Below, in pieces: positions 15,932 through 25,140 of a stretch of DNA of 64,000 nt (positions within the stretch are counted from its first letter, which is position 1; the number at the start of each line of letters is the position of its first letter). This DNA is from JAFDBW01 sp963825575 (GTDB lineage: Bacteria; Desulfobacterota; Desulfuromonadia; Desulfuromonadales; BM103), in contig CAWGUB010000020.1 in NCBI GenBank assembly GCA_963825575.1, forward strand, positions 44,798 to 108,797. The letters are read 5' to 3'. The notes below the pieces were generated by a model, which was not told the DNA's origin, did not search any database, and worked only from the letters and a program-made list of their open reading frames with translations. The position numbers and the translations under genes are program-made.

Positions 15932-18334
15932 TTAGCGTAGCTCGGCACTCAGTTCCTTTTCCATCGCTCTGACCAGTTTGCCGTGCAGATTCTGGATCAA
16001 TTCGTCAGTCAAGGTTCTGTCCAGAGCCCGGTAGCTGGCACGGATTGCCAGGCTTTTCTTGCCTTGCGGTATCCCCTCGCCGGAATAGACATCAAAGAGC
16101 TCTATGTTCTCAAGATCCTTGATCTTGACCCGACCGAGGACCGAAAAAACCTGTTGAGCAGAAATCTCTTCATCTACCAGGAACGCCGAGTCGCGTTGTA
16201 CATCCGGGTAACGTGACAACGGCATGAACTGAATTTTGCCGCCGCCGATTTCAAACAGGGCCTCAACGTCCAGATCGCAAAGGATTGCCGACTGACCCAG
16301 ATCGAATCCGTAGAGAACCTCAGGATGCAGCTCGCCGAGCGTGCCGAGCAGTCGATCAGCACAATACAGGGCGCATGATTTGCCCGGATGGTAATAAGGC
16401 TCGTTGCTCTGGTTGTCCCAGGTCAGACCTGTAATTCTCAAGCTGGCCAGGAGCTCTTCAACAACGCCTTTCATGTCAAAGAAGTCAACTTTGGCGTCAG
16501 ACTGCGCCCAGCCCAGTGGCTCACGGCGACCGCAGAGGATCGCCGTCAGGCGAAGACTCTCCTGCGGCAGATCAACTCCGCCGACAGGCTGGAAAACATG
16601 ACGAAGTTCAAACAGGGCGAGGTCTTCACTGCGATATGCAAGGTTGCGGGCAGCGGTTTCCAGCAAGCTCGGCACCAGAGTGGTGCGCATAACGCTCTGA
16701 TCCTCTGTCAGCGGATTGAGAATCCGGACATTCTGCCGTCGCGGGTCATGCTCACAAAGACCGATTCTGTCGATGGATCCTGGATTGGCAAAGGAGTAAT
16801 TGATAACTTCGGAGTAACCCAAACGGATCATCTGGTCGCGGACTTTACGCTCCAGGGACAGATGAGCAGGTAATTGCTGGCAGGTCAGGCTGCTGATCGG
16901 CATTGTTACCGGAATCCGGTCATAACCGACGAGGCGGGCGACTTCTTCTATCAGATCGATTTCACGCTCAAGGTCGGGTCGGAAATTCGGTATTTCAACG
17001 TTCAGCGCACCATCGCCTGACTCGCATTTCAGGCCGATAGCAGTAAGTCTGTCACTGATATCGCCAAGTTCAAGCTCCAACCCCAGCACTTCACTTGTGC
17101 GAGCGGTCGTTATCGTCGCAGTGCGCCTGGCAATCTGTTGAGGGTAAACGTCGACTGCACCGGGGGCAAGCGTGCCACCGGCTAACTCAGTGATCAGGAC
17201 GGCGGCACGATCCAGCGCCAAAGGGACCATGTCGACATCAGTGCCGCGTTCAAAACGATGTGACGACTCCGTATGCAGGCCGAGACGTTTACTGGTTCGG
17301 CGAACCGCTATGGGATTGAAATAGGCGCTCTCAAGCAAAATATCTTTGGTGTCGTCCTGAACTTCCGAATCCTGGCCGCCCATGACTCCAGCCAGCGCCA
17401 CCGGACCAATGCCGTCACAGATGACCAGGTCATGTGCCGTAAGGGTGCGTTCCTGACCATCCAGCGTGGTAAACTTATCCCCTTCCCCCGCCCTGCGCAC
17501 AACGATCCGTTGTTCACGCAAGAGATTGAAATCGAAAGCATGCAACGGTTGGCCGAGTTCCATCATGACAAAGTTAGTGATATCGACCACGTTATTGATG
17601 GAGCGCATGCCAACGGCCTCGAGACGACGGACCATCCAGTCCGGAGAAGGTCCGATTTTAACCCCCTCGATGAGACGTGCTGCGTAACGCGGGCACAAAT
17701 CTGCATCTTCGATAGTGACAGAGGTCCTGTCCGAGGCCTTGCCTCCCGCTTCACAAAGAACGGGCTCCGGCAGGCGCAGGGGGATATCAGTCATCGCCGA
17801 CACCTCGCGCGCAACACCGACCACACTCAGGCAATCAGAGCGATTAGGGGTCAAGCCGATCTCGTACATGACATCTTTCATGCCCAGGGCTTCGAACACC
17901 GGACGGCCCAGCGGCAGGTTGGCAGGCAAAATCATGATGCCATCGGCGTCCTCACCGAGGCCCAGCTCTTTGGTCGAGCAGAGCATCCCGTACGATTCCT
18001 GATTACGAATTTTGGATTTCTTGATTTTGAAATCACCAGGCAAAACGGTTCCTACCTGGGCAAAGGCAACCAGGTCTCCGGTCTTGTGATTCTTCGCGCC
18101 GCAGACGACCTGGAGAGTTTCACGACCCGTTTCAACTTTGCAGACGGTCAGGCGGTCAGCATCAGGATGTGGTGAGACATCAGCAAGCCGGGCAACGACG
18201 ACACTGTCAAGGCCATCCCCATGATGTTCCATGGCATCAACTTCAAGGCCGACCATGGTCAGACGATGAGAGAGCTCATCGGCAGAAAGGTCAAAATCAA
18301 CATAATCCTTGAGCCAGTTCAAGGTGACTTTCAT
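15932..18334 (-). CDS. pheT: Phenylalanine-tRNA ligase beta subunit
   Basis: An 800-residue subunit, the normal length. It begins MKVTLNWLKDYVDFDLSADEL. The EMAP/tRNA-binding domain (VVVARLADVSPHPDADRLTVCKV) is followed by B3/B4 editing domains, B5 (RRTATITTARTSEVLGLEL) and the C-terminal ferredoxin-fold anticodon-binding domain (MPLSRYPDVQRDSAFLVD). It forms an alpha2-beta2 enzyme with PheS and charges tRNA-Phe. It follows pheS with a 132-base gap that contains unusual low-complexity sequence. Confidence 0.97.
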   Translation of the reverse strand: MKVTLNWLKDYVDFDLSADELSHRLTMVGLEVDAMEHHGDGLDSVVVARLADVSPHPDADRLTVCKVETGRETLQVVCGAKNHKTGDLVAFAQVGTVLPGDFKIKKSKIRNQESYGMLCSTKELGLGEDADGIMILPANLPLGRPVFEALGMKDVMYEIGLTPNRSDCLSVVGVAREVSAMTDIPLRLPEPVLCEAGGKASDRTSVTIEDADLCPRYAARLIEGVKIGPSPDWMVRRLEAVGMRSINNVVDITNFVMMELGQPLHAFDFNLLREQRIVVRRAGEGDKFTTLDGQERTLTAHDLVICDGIGPVALAGVMGGQDSEVQDDTKDILLESAYFNPIAVRRTSKRLGLHTESSHRFERGTDVDMVPLALDRAAVLITELAGGTLAPGAVDVYPQQIARRTATITTARTSEVLGLELELGDISDRLTAIGLKCESGDGALNVEIPNFRPDLEREIDLIEEVARLVGYDRIPVTMPISSLTCQQLPAHLSLERKVRDQMIRLGYSEVINYSFANPGSIDRIGLCEHDPRRQNVRILNPLTEDQSVMRTTLVPSLLETAARNLAYRSEDLALFELRHVFQPVGGVDLPQESLRLTAILCGRREPLGWAQSDAKVDFFDMKGVVEELLASLRITGLTWDNQSNEPYYHPGKSCALYCADRLLGTLGELHPEVLYGFDLGQSAILCDLDVEALFEIGGGKIQFMPLSRYPDVQRDSAFLVDEEISAQQVFSVLGRVKIKDLENIELFDVYSGEGIPQGKKSLAIRASYRALDRTLTDELIQNLHGKLVRAMEKELSAELR

Positions 18335-18365
18335 ACTTCAAGTCCTTTGTTATATAAATCTATTT

Positions 18366-18445
18366 AAATAGTTAAAAGTGAATAGTAAAATGTGAAAAGT
18401 GAAGAGCAAATAGCCAGCCCCCAAGCCCCCAGCCTCCAGCCTCCG
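18366..18445. repeat. Low-complexity word repeats between pheS and pheT
   Basis: On the plus strand, 18366-18410 consists of variants of AGTGAATAGT/AGTGAAAAGT, immediately followed at about 18411-18440 by CCAGCCCCCA/CCAGCCTCCA words. The second vocabulary recurs at 46017-46045. It lies inside a conserved operon, so it is not a gene boundary feature. Confidence 0.5.
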
Positions 18446-18466
18446 AATCCAACCCAGCCCCCGATT

Positions 18467-19483
18467 CTAGAATTGTCTCAGGAACCTCATGTCATTTTCG
18501 AAGAACAGGCGAAGGTCATTGACCCCGTACTTTAGCATGGCGATTCGCTCAATGCCCATACCGAAGGCAAAACCGCTGTATATCTCGGGATCGTAGTCAA
18601 CCGACTTGAAGACTTCCGGATCGATCATGCCGCTGCCGAGAATTTCCAGCCAGCCGGTCTGGCTGCAGACACGGCACCCGCTTCCACCACAGATGACACA
18701 TTGGATGTCAACCTCGGCGCTGGGCTCCGTAAAGGGAAAGAACGACGGCCGGAACCGGACGTCTATCCCCTTGCCAAAGCATTCATTGACAAAGGTCGTC
18801 AGAATCCCCTTGAGATCACCAAAAGTCACCTTTTTGTCAACCAGGAAGCCTTCTATCTGGTGGAACATCGGACTGTGTGTAAGGTCTGAATCCCGGCGAT
18901 ACACGGTCCCCGGAGCAACAACCCGTACCGGCGGCTGGTGTTCAAGCATAGTGCGGATCTGGACCGGTGATGTGTGGGTACGCAGCACGACGTCATCAGA
19001 GACATAGAAGGTATCCTGCATGTCCCGTGCAGGATGATCTTTGGGAATGTTCAATGCCTCGAAATTGTAGAAGTCGTTTTCAACTTCAGGGCCCTCGGCA
19101 ACACCGAATCCAAGCGCAGCAAAAATCTCCACGACTTCCTCGGTCACCTGGGTTATCGGGTGCTTTGAACCGGGCATCTGTCTGCGCCCCGGCAAGGTGA
19201 TGTCAATACGTTCGGTGGCGAGCTTCTGATGCATCAAGGCCTTACGCAAAGCCGCCTGGCGCTCACTAAAAGCCTCTTCGAGACGATCCTTGACCTGATT
19301 GGCAAGCGCCCCGATCAGAGGGCGCTCTTCAGCGGACAGCTGGCCCATACCCTTCATCACTGCGGTGATTTCACCCTTCTTACCAAGGTAGCGGGCACGT
19401 ATCTGCTGCAACTCTATCTCGGAAGCCGCCCCGGCAGCGTCCTGAAGGGCTACTGCTTCTATTTTGTTCAGTTTGTCTTTCAT
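18467..19483 (-). CDS. pheS: Phenylalanine-tRNA ligase alpha subunit
   Basis: A 338-residue class II synthetase subunit. An N-terminal coiled coil (LQQIRARYLGKKGEITAVMKGMGQL) precedes the catalytic core: motif 2 around TVYRRDSDLTHSPMFHQIEGF, and motif 3 in FAFGMGIERIAMLKYG. Phe-binding context FPFTEPSAEVDIQC is intact. It lies downstream of rplT with a strong intrinsic terminator (19539-19566) in the gap, suggesting attenuation or partial termination before pheST. Confidence 0.97.
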   Translation of the reverse strand: MKDKLNKIEAVALQDAAGAASEIELQQIRARYLGKKGEITAVMKGMGQLSAEERPLIGALANQVKDRLEEAFSERQAALRKALMHQKLATERIDITLPGRRQMPGSKHPITQVTEEVVEIFAALGFGVAEGPEVENDFYNFEALNIPKDHPARDMQDTFYVSDDVVLRTHTSPVQIRTMLEHQPPVRVVAPGTVYRRDSDLTHSPMFHQIEGFLVDKKVTFGDLKGILTTFVNECFGKGIDVRFRPSFFPFTEPSAEVDIQCVICGGSGCRVCSQTGWLEILGSGMIDPEVFKSVDYDPEIYSGFAFGMGIERIAMLKYGVNDLRLFFENDMRFLRQF

Positions 19484-19538
19484 AATAGTCCGGCCAGAGA
19501 ATGCACCGGCCCGGCATTTAGCCAGGCCGGTGTAAAAA

Positions 19539-19566
19539 AAAGAGATGGGGCAGGCCCCATCTCTTT
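19539..19566 (-). terminator. Strong intrinsic terminator between rplT and pheS
   Basis: AGAGATGGGG and CCCCATCTCT pair perfectly around CAGG; on the minus strand the stem is followed by at least eight T. A second GC-rich stem (CACCGGCC...GGGCCGGTG, about 19504-19532) follows before the pheS start. No phenylalanine-rich leader peptide is visible in the 94-base gap. Confidence 0.85.
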
Positions 19567-19577
19567 AGTCTTGGCAA

Positions 19578-19934
19578 TTACTGCAGCTGGGCCTTGGCTT
19601 TCTCCACAATCGAGCCAAAACCAGTCGGGTCGGTGACAGCCAGCTGGGCAAGAATCTTGCGGTCGATCCCGATCTCGGCCTGTTTCATACCGTGGATCAG
19701 GCGGCTGTAAGACAGGCCATTGTCGCGGGCCGCGGCATTGATCCGGGCAATCCACAGAGCCCTGAAGTCACGTTTGCGAACGCGACGATCGCGGAAAGCG
19801 TACTTTAATGCGCGATCTACCGCTTCGGTTGCACTGCGGAACAATTTACTGCGCGCGCCACGGTACCCCTTGGCAAGCTTTAATACCTTGTTCCTCCTGC
19901 GTCTTGCTTTGAATCCTCTTTTTACTCTTGGCAT
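19578..19934 (-). CDS. rplT: Ribosomal protein bL20
   Basis: A 118-residue basic protein of normal length (PRVKRGFKARRRRNKVLKLAKGYRG ... RINAAARDNGLSYSRLIHGM). It binds 23S rRNA early in large-subunit assembly and in many bacteria represses its own operon. It forms the infC-rpmI-rplT cluster here, with rpmI 102 bases upstream. Confidence 0.98.
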   Translation of the reverse strand: MPRVKRGFKARRRRNKVLKLAKGYRGARSKLFRSATEAVDRALKYAFRDRRVRKRDFRALWIARINAAARDNGLSYSRLIHGMKQAEIGIDRKILAQLAVTDPTGFGSIVEKAKAQLQ

Positions 19935-20036
19935 CGCTTTTCTCCTTGAGAGTAGATATGCGGATGTCCCGCGCCCGGATCTGAAGGGGGAGCCATTATA
20001 CCCAACAGTTCACGGGTTGTGATTGTGCTGCTGCCC

Positions 20037-20234
20037 TTAGAGGTAAGGGATCAAGCAGCTGATATTCTTGGCATCAGCCTTGTGGACCTCTGTCGACTGG
20101 CGCAGATCACGCTTGCGCTTGGTCGACTTCTTGGTCAGGATGTGGCTGGTATAAGCCTTATTGCGGCGGATTTTGCCGGTTCCGCTCTTCCGGAAACGCT
20201 TGGCTGCGCCGCGGTTGGTCTTGATTTTAGGCAT
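20037..20234 (-). CDS. rpmI: Ribosomal protein bL35
   Basis: A 65-residue basic protein beginning PKIKTNRGAAKRFRKSGTGK, the standard bL35 start, and of normal length. It is a large-subunit structural protein, located between infC and rplT in the conserved order. AAGGAGAAGG precedes the ATG. Confidence 0.97.
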   Translation of the reverse strand: MPKIKTNRGAAKRFRKSGTGKIRRNKAYTSHILTKKSTKRKRDLRQSTEVHKADAKNISCLIPYL

Positions 20235-20288
20235 TGTCCTTCTCCTTAGCTATTATTCAATCTTTGCGACCTTTGAAAAGTCGTCATC

Positions 20289-20804
20289 TTATTTTTTGAT
20301 GGGGCCGATAACCATGCTCATAAAGCGGCCGGACATGTTCGGATGGCTTTCAATCTGACCGATCTCGACAAGATCTTCGGCCACTCTTGCGAGGATGCGA
20401 CGACCGAATTCAGGGTGGGTCACTTCACGGCCACGGAACATGATCGTCACTTTGACCTTGTTGCCCTCCAAAAGGAACCTCTTGGCATTCTTGACCTTGA
20501 ACTGGTAGTCATGCTCATCAGTTTTAGGCCGCAGCTTGACTTCTTTTAACTCAACCCTGGCCTGTTTCTTCTTGGCTTCTGCGGCCCGCTTGCTCTGCTG
20601 GTATTTGTATTTGCCGTAGTCCATGATACGGCAAACCGGCGGGGCGGCATTCGGAGAAACTTCCACAAGGTCGAGACCCTGCTCCTCGGCAGCCTGCAAC
20701 GCAGCGCCCAATTCCATGATACCAAGCTGTCCACCTTCATCATCGATGACACGCACTTCACTTGCGCGGATAGACTCGTTGATATTGGTCGTGTCCTTAC
20801 TTAT
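20289..20804 (-). CDS. infC: Translation initiation factor IF-3, probable AUA start
   Basis: IF-3 of about 171 residues: N-domain NINESIRASEVRVIDDEG ... DLVEVSPNAAPPVCRIMDYGKYKYQ, linker, and C-domain RPKTDEHDYQFKVKNAKRFL ... ESHPNMSGRFMSMVIGP. No ATG, GTG or TTG lies at the expected place. TAGGAGG (which also contains the thrS stop) stands six bases before ATA at 20804, followed by AGT AAG GAC. Many bacteria start infC with a rare codon (AUU in E. coli), because IF-3 itself discriminates against such starts and so represses its own synthesis. An ATG at 20855 lies inside thrS without a ribosome site and is unlikely. Confidence 0.9.
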   Translation of the reverse strand: MSKDTTNINESIRASEVRVIDDEGGQLGIMELGAALQAAEEQGLDLVEVSPNAAPPVCRIMDYGKYKYQQSKRAAEAKKKQARVELKEVKLRPKTDEHDYQFKVKNAKRFLLEGNKVKVTIMFRGREVTHPEFGRRILARVAEDLVEIGQIESHPNMSGRFMSMVIGPIKK

Positions 20805-20814
20805 GACGCACCTC

Positions 20815-22731
20815 CTAATGGTACAGTTTACACTCTTCCTGAATAAAACGAACAAAATCCGCAGGCTTCATCGGCTCCAGGTTTTCACCGGAGCGATGCC
20901 GTGCGGTCACGGTGCCAGCGGCCACTTCCTGATCGCCGATCACCAGCATATACGGAACTTTTTCCATCTGCGCCTCACGAATCTTGAAGCCCAGCTTTTC
21001 ATTGCGCAGATCAGCCTGAACCCGGATACCCGCGGAGCGCAGTTCTTCACAAACCTGCTCGACATAGTCAGCCTGGCTGTCAGTCACATTGAGGACTTTA
21101 ACTTGAACCGGTGCAATCCAGAGCGGGAAATTGCCGGCGTAATGTTCGATCAGAACGCCGATAAAACGTTCAATGGCCCCCAGGATAACCCGGTGGACCA
21201 TGACCGGCCGATGCTTCTCGCCGTCACTCCCGATATAGCTGAGGTCAAACCGTTCCGGGAGGGTAAAATCGCACTGGATTGTAGCACACTGCCACTTCCT
21301 GTCAAGAGCGTCCTTAAGCTTGATATCGATCTTCGGACCGTAGAAAGCGCCGTCGCCTTCATTGATTTCATAAGGCAGGCCCGTATCATCGAGAGCACTC
21401 TTCAAGGCATGGGTGGCACGCTCCCAATCCTCATCGGATCCGATTGCTTTCTCCGGACGAGTTGATATCTCCAGCTCATACTCAAAACCAAAGATACCCA
21501 TGACGTCGCGGACAAAACCGAGGACCTTCTTGATTTCACCGTCAAGCTGCTCGGGCGTACAGAGGATGTGCGCATCATCCTGGGTAAATCCGCGCACCCG
21601 CAGCAGGCCATGCAGCACCCCGCTCTTCTCATGGCGATGGACTGTACCGAGCTCGAAATAACGTTGCGGCAGGTCGCGATATGAGCGCTTCTTGGATTTG
21701 AAGATCAGCATATGGGCCAGGCAGTTCATCGGCTTGATCCCATAGCCCTGCCCGTCGACTTCCGTGAAGTACATGTTCTCACGATAGTTGTCGAAATGTC
21801 CTGAGGTTTTCCACAGCTCGGTACGCAGGATCTGCGGCCCCATGACAATATCGTAGCCGCGCTTGAGGTGCTCGCGCTTTTCGAAATCTTCGATAACGGT
21901 GCGGAGTAAGGCCCCTTTCGGGTGCCAGATCACCAGACCAGCGCCAGCCTCATCGTTGAAAGAGAAGAGGTCCAGCTCTCGGCCCAGCTTGCGGTGATCG
22001 CGTTTTTTTGCCTCTTCGAGACGATGCAGGTGCTGTTTCAGTTCCTTCTTGTCGGTGAACGCCGTTGCATAGATACGCTGCAGCATGGCGTTCTTTTCGT
22101 CACCACGCCAGTAGGCACCGGCAACGCTGGTCAACTTGAAGACTTTCAACATCCCGGTGGACGGCATATGCGGGCCGCGGCAAAGGTCAACGAATGTCCC
22201 CTGCCGGTAAAGAGAGACTTCCTCTTCACCAAGGTCCTCGATCAACTCGACCTTGTAGTCCTCACCCATCTGCCGAAACAACTCGATGGCGTCAGCGCTC
22301 TTAACAACCTGGCGTTCGATCGGCAAGTTTTGCTTAGCCAACTCGGTCATCTTTTGCTCGATCTTGTCGAACTCTTCCGGACTGAAAGTGTGGGTGTCAC
22401 TGAAGAAATCGTAATAAAAGCCAGACTCGATCGCCGGGCCGATAGTAACCTGCACATCACGACCGAAAAGTTCTTTCACTGCATGTGCCATCAGGTGAGC
22501 AGTCGAGTGACGGTAGAGCTCCAGCCCTTCAGGAGTATTCAGCGTCACCAGGCGCAACCGGACATCAGACTCAATCGGCCGGGAAGCATCGACGAGATCA
22601 TCACCAAGGTATGCTGCAACAGTCTGGCGCGCCAGACCCTCACCGATTGAGCGTGCAACATCCAGCGGAGTCGTCCCGGGTGGGACCTCCTTAACCGTAC
22701 CATCTGGCAGCGTTACATTCAGCATCGACAT
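20815..22731 (-). CDS. thrS: Threonine-tRNA ligase
   Basis: A 638-residue synthetase. It contains the TGS domain (MLNVTLPDGTVKEVPPGTTPLDVARSI) and the N2 editing domain with HSTAHLMAHAVKELFG. Class II core motifs include HRHEKSGVLHGLLRVRGFTQDDAHIL and RPVMVHRVILGAIERFIGVLIEHYAG. The C-terminal anticodon-binding domain is KVPYMLVIGDQEV. It charges and edits tRNA-Thr. It is the first gene of the thrS-infC-rpmI-rplT block; tRNA-Val and its terminator lie just upstream. Confidence 0.98.
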   Translation of the reverse strand: MSMLNVTLPDGTVKEVPPGTTPLDVARSIGEGLARQTVAAYLGDDLVDASRPIESDVRLRLVTLNTPEGLELYRHSTAHLMAHAVKELFGRDVQVTIGPAIESGFYYDFFSDTHTFSPEEFDKIEQKMTELAKQNLPIERQVVKSADAIELFRQMGEDYKVELIEDLGEEEVSLYRQGTFVDLCRGPHMPSTGMLKVFKLTSVAGAYWRGDEKNAMLQRIYATAFTDKKELKQHLHRLEEAKKRDHRKLGRELDLFSFNDEAGAGLVIWHPKGALLRTVIEDFEKREHLKRGYDIVMGPQILRTELWKTSGHFDNYRENMYFTEVDGQGYGIKPMNCLAHMLIFKSKKRSYRDLPQRYFELGTVHRHEKSGVLHGLLRVRGFTQDDAHILCTPEQLDGEIKKVLGFVRDVMGIFGFEYELEISTRPEKAIGSDEDWERATHALKSALDDTGLPYEINEGDGAFYGPKIDIKLKDALDRKWQCATIQCDFTLPERFDLSYIGSDGEKHRPVMVHRVILGAIERFIGVLIEHYAGNFPLWIAPVQVKVLNVTDSQADYVEQVCEELRSAGIRVQADLRNEKLGFKIREAQMEKVPYMLVIGDQEVAAGTVTARHRSGENLEPMKPADFVRFIQEECKLYH

Positions 22732-22749
22732 GATCGTTATCCCTAACGA

Positions 22750-22775
22750 AAAGAGGCATCCACGGATGCCTCTAC
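22750..22775 (-). terminator. Terminator of tRNA-Val
   Basis: AGAGGCATC and GATGCCTCT pair around CACG, followed on the minus strand by TTTT. It separates the tRNA-Val transcript from thrS. Confidence 0.75.
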
Positions 22776-22794
22776 GAGATTTGGGCGAAGATTA

Positions 22795-22869
<75 letters not shown>

Positions 22870-22977
22870 GCACCCAAAATGCCGGATAGATTTAACAGAG
22901 GATGCACGCCCTGTCAAGCCTTTTTCTGCGCAATTTCCGATGGTTGTCAAGGGGCACAAATGTGACGAGTGTCTATC

Positions 22978-23466
22978 TCACGAAGCAGAGCAATCGGACG
23001 GATCACCCTGAATCTTGGCAATTGCATGCGGGATCGCCGGCCAGACGGCTTCGAGATTTTCTATTGCCCCCTTTGGGCTGCCCGGAAGGTTAATAATTAA
23101 CGTGCGATGCCTGATGCCGGCAATCGCCCGGGAGATGATCGCATGTGGTGTCTTCTTGAGACTTTCCTGCCTCATCCTCTCTGCGAAGCCGGGCAATTCA
23201 CGATCTATGACCTTGCCTGTCGCTTCAGGGGTGATATCACGCGGCGAGACACCCGTTCCACCCGTGGTCAGGATCAGGTCAGGGGCAAGAGAGTCTATCC
23301 ATTTCTCGAGCGTTGCCACGACCTGTTCGAAATCATCCGGAATCAAAGACATGCATTCCACGGCCACTCCCTGTCGGATCAGCCAGTCACTTAAAGCCGG
23401 GCCACTCAAGTCTTCTCGTTCGCCCCGAGCCCCTTTGTCGCTTAGAGTCAGTATCGCTGCTCTCAT
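22978..23466 (-). CDS. mogA: Molybdopterin adenylyltransferase / MoaB-MogA family
   Basis: About 162 residues from ATG 23466 (MRAAILTLSDKGARGEREDLSG). Domain motifs are LILTTGGTGVSPRDITPEAT near residue 70 and INLPGSPKGAIENLEAVWPAIPHAIAKI at the end. It activates molybdopterin by adenylylation, before metal insertion by MoeA. It lies close to MOSC and moaA in the same direction, forming a Moco group near the nitrate reductase genes. Confidence 0.88.
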   Translation of the reverse strand: MRAAILTLSDKGARGEREDLSGPALSDWLIRQGVAVECMSLIPDDFEQVVATLEKWIDSLAPDLILTTGGTGVSPRDITPEATGKVIDRELPGFAERMRQESLKKTPHAIISRAIAGIRHRTLIINLPGSPKGAIENLEAVWPAIPHAIAKIQGDPSDCSAS

Positions 23467-23566
23467 ACAGGAGGGCCCTCTTTTCGGCAGACACACCCCT
23501 GGCTGACCTCTTCAGCAAATCCACTCAACATCACAGAGACGTATACCTTACTGTCAAGCTTGTCAT

Positions 23567-24007
23567 TCATATCGTTACCGGAGCTTCAATCCTGTCCCCT
23601 GCCTGCACCTTGCCACCCTTGACGACTCTGGCAAAAACGCCCTCTTTCGGCATCACACAATCGCCAGCCTGGTCATAGATGGCGCAGCGGGTATGACATT
23701 CCTTGCCGATCTGGGTGATCTCAAGCAGAGCATTACCGATCCTCACCCCGGCACCGAGAGGCAAAGTGACCAGTTCGACGCCTTCGGTAGTCAGATTCTC
23801 GGCAAAATCTCCGGCGTCGACAGCCAGTCCCATGTCCTGCATCTTGCGGATGCTTTCGATCGCCAGCAGACTGACCTGACGGTGCCAGCTGCCGGCATGT
23901 GCATCGCCAACAATGCCGTGTCCCGGTCGCAACTCGACCTGCGCGACCGGGGTCTTCTTTTCTCCCTTGTTGCGACTGACGCAGACTGCAACGATACGCG
24001 CATCCAT
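23567..24007 (-). CDS. MOSC domain protein
   Basis: About 146 residues from the ATG at 24007 (MDARIVAVCVSRNKGEKK), preceded by GGAGG. The longer upstream frame lies inside moaA and is not used. It is a MOSC beta-barrel: AQVELRPGHGIVGDAHAGSWHRQVSLL, DFAENLTTEGVEL, and the conserved cysteine in GKECHTRCAIY. MOSC domains handle sulfur or Moco. The TGA of moaA (24009-24011) lies immediately before this start, so translation is coupled. Confidence 0.88.
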   Translation of the reverse strand: MDARIVAVCVSRNKGEKKTPVAQVELRPGHGIVGDAHAGSWHRQVSLLAIESIRKMQDMGLAVDAGDFAENLTTEGVELVTLPLGAGVRIGNALLEITQIGKECHTRCAIYDQAGDCVMPKEGVFARVVKGGKVQAGDRIEAPVTI

Positions 24008-24008
24008 A

Positions 24009-25007
24009 TCAGCCTCCGATACCAGACATGTTAAAGGGTGCCGGCCCGGAAACATCATCGGCCATTTGATGATGATCAACTTTGTTGCCGATAACCTGCC
24101 GTAATGCCAGGCAGAGCAGATCGTCATCCTGATCCAGGTAAGGTTTGAGATCAAGCGTCTGCTCAGAGAGCAAACAGCTCTTGGCCAGGCCGGCTGAGGT
24201 CACCCTGATACGGTTACAGGAGCCACAGAAATGATCGCTCATCGGTGTAATGATGCCGATCGAGCCCTGTGCCCCTTCGATCCTGAATGGCCGGGACGGG
24301 CCGCACATGCGCCCTGTAGCCAGGGGCACTATCCGGTATTTTTTCTGTAGACGCTCGAGGATCTCGACGCCGGGCACTACCTTTGCCCGCCATGCTCTGG
24401 CTCGGATGGTCGGCATGTATTCAATGAATCGTATCGACCAGGGCCTGTCCAGGCTCAGTTCTGCAAACGCTTCGATTTCACTGTCATTGATGTCGCGCAT
24501 GACCACCATATTCAGCTTCAGCTGCAAACCGGCCTGCTCTGCAGCCTTGATACCGGACAGGACTTCGGCAAGGTCTCCACCACGGGTAATCTTGGCGTAT
24601 CTTTCAAACTCCAGTGAATCGAGGCTGATGTTGACCCGGCCAACTCCGGCTTGCCTCAGTTGATCGGCGAGCGAAGCAAGCAGCAGGCCGTTGGTGGTCA
24701 GCACAACCTCGGCAAGGTCCGGAATGGCATTGAGCCGGGCGAGAAAGCCGATCAGACCTTTGCGCACCAAGGGTTCGCCGCCGGTGACACGGACCTTCTC
24801 AATTCCCAGCCTGGCGGCTGCCCGGGCAATCCGCAGCAAATCTTCGTAGCTGAGGATTTCGTTGTGGGAGCAGAGCGGGACGCCTTGCTCCGGCATGCAG
24901 TAACTGCAGCGCAGATTACAGCGGTCGGTTACAGACAGCCGCAAATAATTTATTGTCCGCCCGAAACGGTCGTTGTTCATAACTGATTGGTTGTTGGCAC
25001 CATGCAT
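24009..25007 (-). CDS. moaA: GTP 3',8-cyclase MoaA
   Basis: A 332-residue radical-SAM enzyme. The first cluster motif is DRCNLRCSYCMP, and the second is C-terminal CGSCNRIRVTSAGLAKSCL. VTGGEPLVRKGL and NTSLD-like VNISLDSL are present. It converts GTP to 3',8-cyclo-GTP, the first step of molybdenum cofactor synthesis. The usual C-terminal GG (here MSGIGG) is present and activates the radical reaction. Start ATG 25007 or 24980; neither has a strong ribosome site. Confidence 0.95.
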   Translation of the reverse strand: MHGANNQSVMNNDRFGRTINYLRLSVTDRCNLRCSYCMPEQGVPLCSHNEILSYEDLLRIARAAARLGIEKVRVTGGEPLVRKGLIGFLARLNAIPDLAEVVLTTNGLLLASLADQLRQAGVGRVNISLDSLEFERYAKITRGGDLAEVLSGIKAAEQAGLQLKLNMVVMRDINDSEIEAFAELSLDRPWSIRFIEYMPTIRARAWRAKVVPGVEILERLQKKYRIVPLATGRMCGPSRPFRIEGAQGSIGIITPMSDHFCGSCNRIRVTSAGLAKSCLLSEQTLDLKPYLDQDDDLLCLALRQVIGNKVDHHQMADDVSGPAPFNMSGIGG

Positions 25008-25140
25008 TTCAAAGCTCGTTATTGCACTGGCAATGGAGTAGAAAACCTCATCTGCATACCTGTGGATTTGGACTCAAGGGAAACAGGCGCAGACGAACTC
25101 TGCACTTATAAGATATTACGATAGTTCGTGATCATTACAA

